Source of the DNA: Neckera pumila
Lineage: Eukaryota > Streptophyta > Bryopsida > Hypnales > Neckeraceae
Direction of reading: 5' to 3'
DNA length: 64,000 nt
Assembly (NCBI GenBank): GCA_963969595.1
Contig: OZ018410.1
Span: 23,794,913-23,858,912, forward strand
Position numbers and translations under genes: made by a program. The notes beneath the pieces are model-generated. The model was not told the origin of the DNA and ran no database searches. It was given only the letters and a program-made list of their open reading frames with translations. Positions 37,529 through 48,083 of this stretch are shown one piece after another; position 1 is the stretch's first letter, and each line of letters opens with the position of its first letter.

Positions 37529-39720
37529 ATCAATAAAATAATTTAGTTCCAAATTGATAGAATTCTTTAAATTTGCAATAATTATACATTGTTGTGAGTT
37601 TTAACTCATTTGGTTGTTCATTTTATTTAAGAGAGGGAATAGGATTCTTCTAGCAAAACAAGACCTTTGGGGCAAACACTCACTTTGCTCGCGTCAATGA
37701 AATGAAACTCATAATAGAAGTGAAGCTCATATAAATAAAAGTGTTAGGATAAGAATCAAATGATCAAAATCTTCAAAAATCTTGAATTTATATTAAATAG
37801 TGGACATTATGTAGCTATAAGTTTAAATAATCATCAAGTTGTAATCACAAAGTATATTTAGATAAAATTTTAAGAAAATAAAGTAGACCTACACACACGC
37901 TTGCTAGCTCTCAGGGAAGGCACTTGGTTCCACTACTACAAACCACGTGCAAATAAGTGGTTCCTAATAAACTATAATTTCAACCTAAAATTTTGAGCAT
38001 TGTTTGGTAATGACTATAGGTTTCTATTGCCAAAATTTCCAACTCAAATGAAATATAGAATGATTTCTAGAAGAGGTTGAAAATGAACCTAAAATGGCAT
38101 ATTTTTCAACTAAAATTATTTATATAGAACACACTTAGATGACCGTTGCATCAATATTCAACTCAAAATGAGCTTTCAATAGAGAGTTATTTTTATGAAT
38201 TTTTTGTTCATTTTTTAGACAATTTTTAGGATATAATATAGGGGTGTGAAAGTTATTTTTCAGTTCTGCAATGTATCTATTTACTTCAAAAATTTCTAAC
38301 TAATTATCATTAGCAAATAAAAATATCAATAATTCAAAACACAAACTTTCAAATTAGGAAAATATATTTATATTTGTTTTGTTTTGTTTTATTCAAATTT
38401 TATGATATGATATAGGGGGTTCTAATTTTTGGTTGCACGTAGTTTGGATTAGATACACTAAGTGCACCCCCCGTGTGCTATCTAATGTGATGCCTTTTGT
38501 TTCCTTTTTATACTTCAATTTACAAGTTTGGAATTTTTTTTTTAAAATTCAAATAAAAAGACTTATAAGGGAATTAATTGATTTTATTGTGCTATTTTGG
38601 ATACAATCAGTAATGTTATTTCTCCAACAAATACTTAGTTGAAACTATGTTTTTGCTCTTTAGATGCTATAAAGATGGTACATTTTCCTAATGCATTATA
38701 GTATTAGAACTAACATGAGATCTCTGGTTTCACCTGAAGAACATTATATATATATATATATATAAAATTGTTTTTGTTTGACAACTACAAATAGTATTTG
38801 GATAACATTTTAAAATTTTTTAAAATGGTTATCTCGTTGATTCTAGATATTACAATACTAAATAGTATTTATCAATATAATGGAAAATAGAAAATGAAAA
38901 AATCACCCTAAATTTATTTATTTTGGTTTATTTTTTAAAATTTCCTTAGAGGGTTCACACCCCTAAAAGTTTTGTAACCATAATGGGATATTAAATTGGG
39001 GGTATTTATCTCCTTTCAAATTTTTCCCCTCCTTGTGTGTAAAAAAAAAGCTACCAATGTATAATTTTTAGCACCCTATTTTTTTCTAAATTCTTAGAAG
39101 GACTAATTTTTGGCATCTACATTCTAGAATTACGGAATACTGAGGACCGCAAACACACTACAAAAGTAAATATATAAATTGCTAGCATTACAATGATTTC
39201 AAACTATAAAAGTAAAGATGTGAACTACAAGCATTCCAATGCATTCAAACTACAAAAGTAAACATGTGACTACAAGTATTCCAATTCATTCAAACTACAG
39301 TTGCATGCACCACGCAATACCATTCATAGGGCCTTGATCAAAGATAGAAACTAATGATTTAGAGTACCATTGCTAAAAATGTAGACCGTTGCATATATTA
39401 CCACTCACTTGTTGCATAAAACCATGTTGCAATATCATATTCAAGGAAGGATAGCACATTCAAACTCATGATAGAAAAACTTTCAAACACATGATAGACA
39501 AACATAGAGAAATGTAGTAGAAGCTCAAAGAAGAAGAGCAAAATAAAGTACAGAATAGAGTTGCAAAAAGTAATTTTATATCGATATTGTGTTCACAAAC
39601 ACAAGTAACTAGCAATCGACCCAGTTTATCAGAAATGTAGAATTTACAAATGTATGCAGTCTCATTATTTTACATCATATAAAATCTGCACCTATGAAAA
39701 TATGGTGAAACCAAAAGTGT
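37529..39720. other. AT-rich repeat DNA without genes
   Basis: No coding evidence. Contains an (AT)n run at about 38,748-38,764 and a small tandem array at about 39,150-39,300. Otherwise low-complexity A/T-rich sequence. Confidence 0.5.
39150..39300 (+). repeat. Tandem array of ~48-bp imperfect units
   Basis: Three units contain 'aaactacaaaagtaaa' followed by 'tgtgactacaagcattccaatgcattc'-like sequence, then a partial fourth. Unit length varies between about 45 and 52 bp. Confidence 0.7.
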
Positions 39721-39729
39721 CAGGTTTAG

Positions 39730-40490
39730 GTTCTAGGGTACCCCACCACCACAGCCTACAGCAATGAGAGATTTTACATAACTAGCAGCTGTTGAATCAG
39801 AGAAAACCCCCCCAAAAAAAGAATCAATCATCTTGGACCACCAACAGGGTCCATTGGAGTCATCCAATGATGAAGGTTTGGATGGAGGCCTTCTGGATGC
39901 ACCCACTGGGGACATTCCTCTCCATCTGCCTCCAAAGCCAAAGTTAGCACATACAAATTTGTAGCTATGAGGTCTCCAAAAGGAGCAGTGTGCCATGCGT
40001 CATCGGGAAGAGGATGTTGTAGCTTCCTATTAAATAAAGCATGGCATTTTTCAAAATGGAAAAGTATGAAGTTGTCCTCCTTGGTCCACACAAGCGGAAC
40101 AAGTGCACAAAATTCTTCACATGTCACAAACAGGGCCTCCCACTCTATTGTGCCTTCCACGAAGTCCTTTTCCTCAAGCTATAAGTCTCTCTCAAGTTTT
40201 TCAAAGTCTTGAATGTCACCTATTGAGCTTAATGTGCCTGATCCCATTCTCAAGGATCCTTAAATTCAACCTGCGACACAAGAACAAGTACAACGGCATC
40301 CCAAAAAATGTACTCCAAGGAACCACCATTGCCATAGAATTCAACCATCTCCATAGGTAGATCACAAAATGAACTATTACAAGCATCAATGTCACAAACC
40401 GGCAAGTCATCAACAGACAGTGAAGAAAAAAAATGGCAAGAGCATCCATTTTGAGCAAATGACTCACTACTAGGACATGGCTAGCACCGG
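39730..40490 (-). pseudogene. Degenerate coding fragment, unidentified family
   Basis: The frame 40,160-39,828 has protein-like composition, with segments such as FVTCEEFCALVPLVWTKEDN and LQHPLPDDAWHTAPFGDLI. Upstream on the same strand a second frame reads DDLPVCDIDACNSSFCDLPM and EFYGNGGSLEYIFWDAV near 40,420-40,290, separated by frame changes and stops. I do not recognise the family. It looks like a decayed exon set of a gene or transposon. It may or may not belong with the minus-strand relic at 41.3-44.3 kb. Confidence 0.45.
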
Positions 40491-41286
40491 TTCAACTGAA
40501 AACAAACACTCTTCACCCTTGCAAAAATCAAGGAACAGCCCCAAAAGGACCGCCATGATCCAACAGGCAGCACTGCAACAACTTCACTGCAATACAAAAC
40601 AGCAAGAGCGAGGATTTTGGACCACCCACTAGCAAACATCCACAATAGCTTAGAGCACACTGAAGAGACCACAACAATAGCAAAGAGAGGGGGTGGATCA
40701 CAAAATAACAAAAAGACTCCAACTACAACAAGTACAAGCAACGGACGGTAGGGAGAAGAATGTAGAAGAAAATATCCAGTTCACTTGCTCAGGCTAGATT
40801 TTAAACTAGCCACATGAGACACGTTACAATTTCCAAACACATTGACTAACAGAGGAAGGTGGAAACAATTGAAAATTCCCAATTTTGGAAAAATGTCATA
40901 CCTCTAATGTCAATTCTGAAATGTCCTTTATGTTTTGATGTCCAGTGCATTTCAGTCACTCAAAAATGCTTGTACAGCATGAGAATGAAAATTGTGTTAA
41001 GAAAAAAAATTGAAAAAAATATTTGTACTTGCATTTTCTTTCAAAAGTCATTGAATACACAAATCTTTACAGATTTAAGGGGTCCTTCTTTTTCTGATTG
41101 TGAGTTTCACATAATGGAATTCATGATTAGAAATTATCTTTTGCAAAATTAGTGTGCCCACATACAAAATATTTGCCAATCACTTCCTCTACCTTCAGAC
41201 ACATGCAATAGTTAGAAAATACTGCCAAGACATCCAATGCTGCATGCATTCCAAAACACTGTAGATATCTTCAGAAAATAGCAATG

Positions 41287-44278
41287 TCATTTTAATTTGT
41301 CAATGAATTCATTCAGCGAAGTTGCATCCATGTGATCTAGCTCCAACACTTTACTTTCCACATTGAATGACATTGTCACTGTACAAATTATGGAATCCAC
41401 GTCTACCCAAATGCTATCCGAATGGTCATACTTAAATTTATTGAAGCCAGGGACTTTCCTAAAGTAACTCAAAAATACCATGAATCCAAATCCACCATTA
41501 CTTGCCCTCTTATCGTTGTTCATGTCATAGTTTTGTAAATCAATGGGTTGCCTGCAGTTGCTCCACCTGGTATCAACCTTCCTTCTCATTTTTTGCACGC
41601 GACCTTTATACTATGTGCCCCTATCCACTCCATTAAGGACACATGTGGGCTACAAATTTGTGGTGGATCTTCTCCTTTTTTTCTTTATGGCGGCCTTTAC
41701 GGATGATGTTCTAGTGGTGGTATTCCTCTACATAAAATATACTCCACAATCCATGCCACGACCAAGCAACATTGTCTCTATAGAAGATGAAGCGTTGATG
41801 TAGTCATCTGAATCATTAAAATATATTGAATTCCTAACTCTAGTCAATTGGTCTTTAGAAAAAAACTGATTGGAATTCAATTAGGAGACCAATGTGAACT
41901 TCAAAACCTTGTGGCCAACAAATTCAGCAAAAGGAATTACCTTCTCAATTGGCAGTGTGATTCTCACTTGAGGCTCCTCTAAGCTCAACAAATTTGAAAT
42001 GGCGTCACGTGTCTTAGATCCTACCGTAGTGACAATTGCCACGCCGTCTTCTGAAATTTCTTCTTTGCCATTGTCAGATGGATTGCAATTCAGGTCAAGG
42101 CTAGCTTGATTAGTGGCAATGGATTCCAAATTGTGATGAAGAACCTCACTATCATCGTCTTCCCCTTAACTAGAGTTTTTGAAGAAACAAAAGCAAAACT
42201 CTCTAAATCAACCTTTTCCACAAATCAAGGTGTTAGAAACCAAGTTTTGTTTGAAGATCGATTCCACAAGGGGCACCATGTTGAGAATCTGGAGCATGCC
42301 TTGGGCCAATCCTAAACCCTCTTGGAGAGCAGCTGTGACATCATCGCCGATGGCAAGCAATGTATAATCAACCAAATTGCATCCAAGCTCACTTTCCTTC
42401 AAAAAATGCAGATCCGCCCATACATTTTCATTTTATTATGCACTCTATCAAATTTTAGACCATCATCTTTTTATTTAGTTGTAGTTAGCCAATTCAAGGT
42501 GTTGGCAGTGCTAACAAGTTGGTGGAAATTGTACGCTTGTTCATGCCCCTCCATTCCACCAATCTTTGAAAAAAAAAAATTCATAGGCATCGCTGCCGGT
42601 CAAGTGGAGTGGAACTGGCAATGTGGATACTTGTCACGGAAATGACAAATGAGCAAGACAACAAAATGATACAACATTTGAACATCAATGAAGCACAGCT
42701 GAGATACAAAGTTCACAGATGCTATTAACTTTTTTGAGTTCCCACCAACTGAATCATCTCCAAATTGAAACAATGGTTTCCAAAAAAAAAAAAAAAAAAA
42801 ACCTTTGATGCTAGAACTACCCTTGACCTCAACTCTAGCAAAAGAGACAAGAAGATGTCAATGTAATTGGAACAGATCTCGAAGTAGTATTTTGTCCCTA
42901 ATGTTTGCTCTTGATGTACCTCTTTAGATGTTTGAAGTACTACCAAACAATCACAAGTTCTCTTTTAACAAATTCTTTGGATTGACGCCCAATTTTGGCA
43001 GTCCTTTTGATTTGTGTCTTCTAGTTTCAACTTGTGCTGGTCACAAGTGAATTTGTTGTATACTAAGTCCAAATGACTCAAAGTCACTACATCAACCCCC
43101 AACTATGGCGTTCTAACAGGTGAGTCTATTGGGTTGATCAGTTCTTTGCCGTTGTGAATGAAATCCTGGTCATACAAGCCCATTGCATCAGCATGGTAAT
43201 CCAATTTGCAATGAACATCCACCCGGGCCAGTGCACTTGCAAACATTGTCCATCAGTGGACTTCTATTACTAAGCATAAGCTGCCGGCGCTGTGACTCTC
43301 CATCACTTGCATGCCCAATATTGAACCCAATAGAATCCTGACAATGTTTCTCCACAGTTGGTCAATTCCGCTCCACTGATTTTGAATCCAGTGGGAATCA
43401 AAGCAATTACAAGTGCAAAAAACACACAACACCAACCTGGGTAGCTTGTTGTGCAGTGGGCTCACTATAATGATCCGTGCAAAACCCCCAATTTATCACC
43501 TCAGAAATATTCCAGTAATCTATTGTAACTTCCCTCCTTGGTTCCCACACGTGGTTTGTAGTTTGAAATGCAGAGATGTTTTTCCTTAGGTCTACAAAAT
43601 CCAACAAGGGTATCAAAGCATTGCTCATAAGAAACTTTGTATATCACCTTTGTCTTGTCCTCAATCAAGATCTTCGGAACTGGCCCTCTGATTCCGTGAG
43701 CTTGCTTAGCATTCTTGTAAATGTTAGTCAAGGCAGAAAATATCTCTCTGTGTTTGCCCGGCATATGCTGGACGCCCTTTTTATCCTCTCATTTGACTGT
43801 ATTGTAACTAGATCCACAACAATTCAAAGCAAACAGGTCACGTATCCTCCGCCCCTTGGTATACCTTCATAGCTTGGGCAAGTGCTTTAGAATGGTCAGA
43901 AAACCTAAAGCCTTCCTTTTTGCGATTAAGATTCGCAACCACATCTTGCATGAAATTCCACAATGTTGACCTACCTCCAAAAGCACCAAATCTATATGGG
44001 CTCAAAATGTCACTACAAAACTTGTATACATTTTATTCATTAGAGGCAGCCATGGCCAATTCCTTTAGGGTGGGACGCTTGACCTTCAACTATGCATTTC
44101 TAAGTTTAGCTGCCCAATGGTACATGTGTTCAACTCTAAATTTCTTAGACACTGATCTGTTGTGCATTGTGAGTTCCGGCAATGATAGGTAGCCAATTTG
44201 GCGTCCACCTTTCGTACCTTGAGTTCCTCTTTTTACAAGAGCCCTGTCTTTTCTCACCACCTTCAATCTGAGGTCCAT
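41287..44278 (-). pseudogene. Frameshifted relic of an unnamed multi-copy protein family
   Basis: On the minus strand, coding-like segments follow one another in three frames: KWVRKDRALVKRGT-like start near 44,270, IRGPVPKILIEDKTKV and DTLVGFCRPKEKHLC (43,700-43,580), FDSHWIQNQWSGIDQLWR (about 43,390), IGHASDGESQRRQLML (about 43,300) and NYIDIFLSLLLELRSRVV (about 42,860). VPLHLTGSDAYEFFF follows (about 42,580), then a C-terminal block WVDVDSIICTVTMSF ending at 41,287. The motif GHASDGxSxRRxLM and the order of blocks match a family of large uncharacterised proteins that I recall as recurrent in several eukaryote genomes; I cannot name it or its function. Several stops, frameshifts and a 19-base poly-A run in the middle show that it is dead. 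Confidence 0.6.
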
Positions 44279-44286
44279 TTCAAAAC

Positions 44287-44960
44287 ACTAGAAGAAAAAC
44301 GTGTCTACCACAACCGGCCATATGCAACTCATATGTAATTAAATGTCCTATACAACTATCTTGCAACTGTAATTTTCTTTATTTGCACTGACTTCAACGT
44401 GTAAGTTGTTGTAGTTGCAAAATAGTTGTAGAATGAAATGCTAAGTTATAGAATTGTAACAGAGTAGTCATTCAAAATGAATGTGAAGAATTCTTCATCT
44501 ATTATTCATTAGAGTTGTGGATGTGGACAACTCTACATTCTGTGGAGTCCACTTTGTCAAAGCCTAGTTGCATATTACCTAAATTTGATTACAATCTTAC
44601 TAGAAATCAACTATAGTTCAACTAGGAAACAATTGAACTTTGACTAGAAAACAACTACTATGACAACTGTAGAATCAACTCAAAAGTAAAAAAACAACTA
44701 CAGAATCAATTCAAAAACAACTACAAAAGAACTAGAATTCAACTAATCTATAATTACAGAACAACTACAAAACAAGTGCAAGAAAACTACTCACGCAACT
44801 TAAAAACAACTGTAATACAACTAAAAAATGACCACATGGTGACTAGAAAACAACTACAAAATGATTAGAAAACTAGAGCAGATTAACTATAGTGACGACT
44901 TAGAAACGACTACTAAACAACAAGAATTTGACTACAAAACGATTGTAGTTAGAGTTGTTA
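44287..44960 (+). mobile_element. Possible CACTA (EnSpm)-type terminus with subterminal repeats
   Basis: CACTAGAAGAAAAACGTG at 44,287 resembles the usual start of plant CACTA elements. It is followed, at about 44,400-44,960, by many degenerate copies of CAACTACA or its reverse GTTGTAG, as expected for subterminal repeats. No matching right end and no transposase are seen, so this is a candidate only. Confidence 0.4.
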
Positions 44961-45890
44961 GTCAAAATGCTGTGAAATTTGTTGTTTATCAACTAGAATT
45001 GAACAACCTTGTTTTGCTATCGTCTTGTGGCTGCAAGTTCACCATGTGTTATTTTGTTGCATAAGATGCAAAAGATGCAATGTATCATTTCCCTACATCA
45101 AGTTCATTTTGGTTCAAAACTACACTTTAAAACACCAAATAATGACTATTATGTTTTATAATAAAATTTGTCTACACTCTATTATGTAATACTTCATTTT
45201 TAATTGTCTTTTTTTTCATAAATGGTAGAAAATTGCATACATTTGTGTATGACTTCTTTTTGAATTAAGGGATAGTGCAAAGACAATTTCAAACTTTAAA
45301 ACAATAAAATAGTATTTGAGTTATAAAGGTCTCAACACATGGCAAAAAATTCATTCATTAATCTACACCTTGTGGGATACTTTTGGAGTACCATTACACT
45401 CATGAAGGGAATTAAGAGTCACGTTAGCATCCAAATGGACAAGAATATTTATCCCTAAGGACAACATTGGGCAACTAAATAATATGATTTTGACCACCAA
45501 TAATATGATTTTGTTATTCAAAATGAGTTGACAAAATATATGTGAAAAATTCACAAATTTGCCATTCCATTGCAAAAGAATTGAAAATAAAATATGATAA
45601 GTCTAAATACATGCAACAACCAAAGGGACAAGAATGGATCATTCTACTTCACCATCAATTATGAGATGAAACTAGAAGCATTCACTTCATGAAAGCTGAG
45701 CTACTACCACAAAATTATACAAACCACAAAAGAGCCTCAAATTGAATGAGACAATGAACCAACACTGTCTTCATCTTGTCAAAGACCATAATTTCACAAG
45801 CATACAAATATAAATTTGGGAAATTTCGTCACCAAATGACTCTGGACACACTTGTAAGTTCCACTTTACAAAGGAAGCACATAGTTAACA

Positions 45891-47487
45891 TTAAGGAGCT
45901 GACGGAACCGCCTCTTTAGGATGCTTAGAAGCAAAGTGATCCACAAGCTGTTTGTAATTTGCCAGTGGTGCCTGGAAATCACAGCACAATTCCACACATT
46001 TTGTGAGGCATGAACATGATACATTTAGGTCTGTCTTGCATGGAGGCTGATATACGGAAATTTTAGGGTGTCTCCGAGTACACCATCTACTCTATTTACT
46101 GTCACTACTTAAACCAAAGACCCCTAGGACTACAACATTTTTATGAGACATATTTCTGAATTGCCTAAAATTGTAGAAGCCCTTCAACGTAACTAGCATA
46201 TATTTATGTTATGAAGTAAAACATGAGTTTTCAATGAGAACCTGTAGCTTAAAACTTTAAGCACAGACACTAAATTGAAAAAACAGTGTGAACACTCAGA
46301 ACAATGAGAAAACTGGAACAAGGAGCAATCCTAAAAGCAAGCAAGGCAATGTAGAAATTTTGTAACATTAGTGGATCATTAAGCTGCCAGATATTAACCC
46401 TTAAACATCTCAATCCTTTTCTGAATTTTTGCACATTTTTGCTTATATCTTTGTACAAAAATATCATTTACCATAATTTCATGAATTTGGTCATTAATGA
46501 AAGTTGCTTTTCTAGATTCAAGTATTATATTGGATGAATGAGAAGTTAGTTGCACAGAACAGTGCCTGAAAGCCCTATGTTTATTGTGCAAAATATGCAC
46601 GTCGGCACGCTTCAGGGTTAAAGTTGCTAGGAAGACAAATATAGTTTTAAGCTTTTGGTTAGCTACGGTTGTCAGATGCAATCATAAACCCCAATCTCAC
46701 CCATTACTTTGCCTTCTCAAAGAAGAGATTCAACTCCGATATCGTGCTCTAACACAAGCACGATGTTGTCTACCTCTTGTTGAGTGACACTGACCCCATA
46801 GATCACAGAAATGTAAGAAAAGATTACTAGCGGGATGGAATGTCAAAAAAGGATCCAATGACCAAAATAAATAAATTAAAAAACGCAAAAACATTGAAAC
46901 ACAAGAATCACAGGCGAGCTCAAATTTCACAATGCAATTGCTGCAAAACCCTGAGAATTCAATACACACCCATCCTCTCCACCGGCACATTTCACAATCA
47001 AAAACGTTGGAAAAAAAACAAAATTCATACGAGAAACTCCGAACCTCGAAGATCAAACTTCAAATTGCAAACACATCAAAAACCTCAGATTTCAAAACAC
47101 CCCGTCCTCTGCACTGGCACATTTCACTACCAAAAACGCTGAAAAATAAGAAATAAATATTAAAAGCGGCAACTCGGCAACTCGAAGCTCAAATCGCAAA
47201 TTGCAAACGCTGCCAAACCCTGAAAACCCCTCAAAAGACACACACGTTCTTCACCGACACATTTCACGGACAAAATAAGTAAATAAATAAAATTCATACG
47301 CAAAAACACCGGAACCCAAAAATGAGACTACAGTACCGTATGAGAGGAGAATTCCAAACGTCACCTTGCAAACACTGCAGACAGTCTTCAAGCCAGCATT
47401 CCGGGCTTCAATCTGGGAGCCCTTGGGCTTCTCGTTCTTCTCCGCAGCTCGCTTCTGCGCCTCAATCTTTTGCTTGCCCCTCGTCAT
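45891..47487 (-). CDS. Small C2H2 zinc-finger protein, SERF/ZNF706-like (67 aa)
   Basis: Two exons, 47,487-47,365 and 45,971-45,891, joined in phase. Exon 1 (41 aa) begins MTRGKQKIEAQKRAAEKN and holds a basic 4F5/SERF-like stretch, KPKGSQIEARN, ending in CSVCK. Exon 2 (26 aa) supplies the rest of a single zinc finger, PLANYKQLVDHFASKHPKE, and ends SAP. The finger is C-x2-C-x12-H-x4-H. This layout is that of the tiny zinc-finger proteins conserved across eukaryotes (human ZNF706 type). The cellular role in plants is not established. The intron of about 1.4 kb contains a TTAA-type element. The gene is head to head with RECQ5, with 597 bp between the starts. Confidence 0.85.
46394..46621. mobile_element. 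Short TTAA-type TIR element (copy A5) in the zinc-finger gene intron
   Basis: Perfect TTAA on both sides (46,394-46,397 and 46,618-46,621). Inner ends are CCCTTAAAC on the left and, read in reverse, CCCTGAAGC on the right. The body is 228 bp, AT-rich and non-coding. Confidence 0.65.
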
Positions 47488-48083
47488 CCTCGGGAGACTC
47501 CCAAACGAACAACGCTACAAGCAGCAGCAATAAGAAGATTCCTCTGCAAGGCCGGCGTCACGTGCGACGTAGTACAGTAAATGAATCGAGCACCGCGATG
47601 CTGCAGGCAGGGACGCAAGCGTTCTGAGTCTTCTGACGCTCTGGGCTGTGCAGTGTGCACACGCCGCGCCTTCCTCATTTCTTCCTTTTCGGAAAGATGA
47701 CCCTACGGCCACATCGTGCATGCCTGTCACCGCATGGGGACATGGCCCTACAGCCACATCACCATGACCCCAGATCTTCCGACTTGCCGCCACCTCACCT
47801 CCCGAGCCGCCACTCCAGTTCCGAATTCAAAGCCGACGCTTCCTTCCGTCGCAATTGGATCGCAAGTTTATCATTACCCGAATCGGATACTCATCAAACA
47901 TGCAGATCAAATAGGGTTTCAAGCTTTGAATTCAGTTCCGAGTTAACCCATCACTCACAATTTGATTCGAGATCGAGCGTCGACTTGCTCAGTATCTGGG
48001 AGCACGCTGAGCTTCGTTTTTGCTGATTTGGTAGTGAATGCGGGAGCTTGTGATCTTCCACCTTGAACTTGTGATCTTTCACC
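47488..48083. promoter_or_regulatory. Shared promoter region of the zinc-finger gene and RECQ5
   Basis: A 596-bp divergent intergenic region, more GC-rich than the surrounding DNA, with several open frames that are not convincing genes. It is the only space available for both promoters. Confidence 0.5.
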
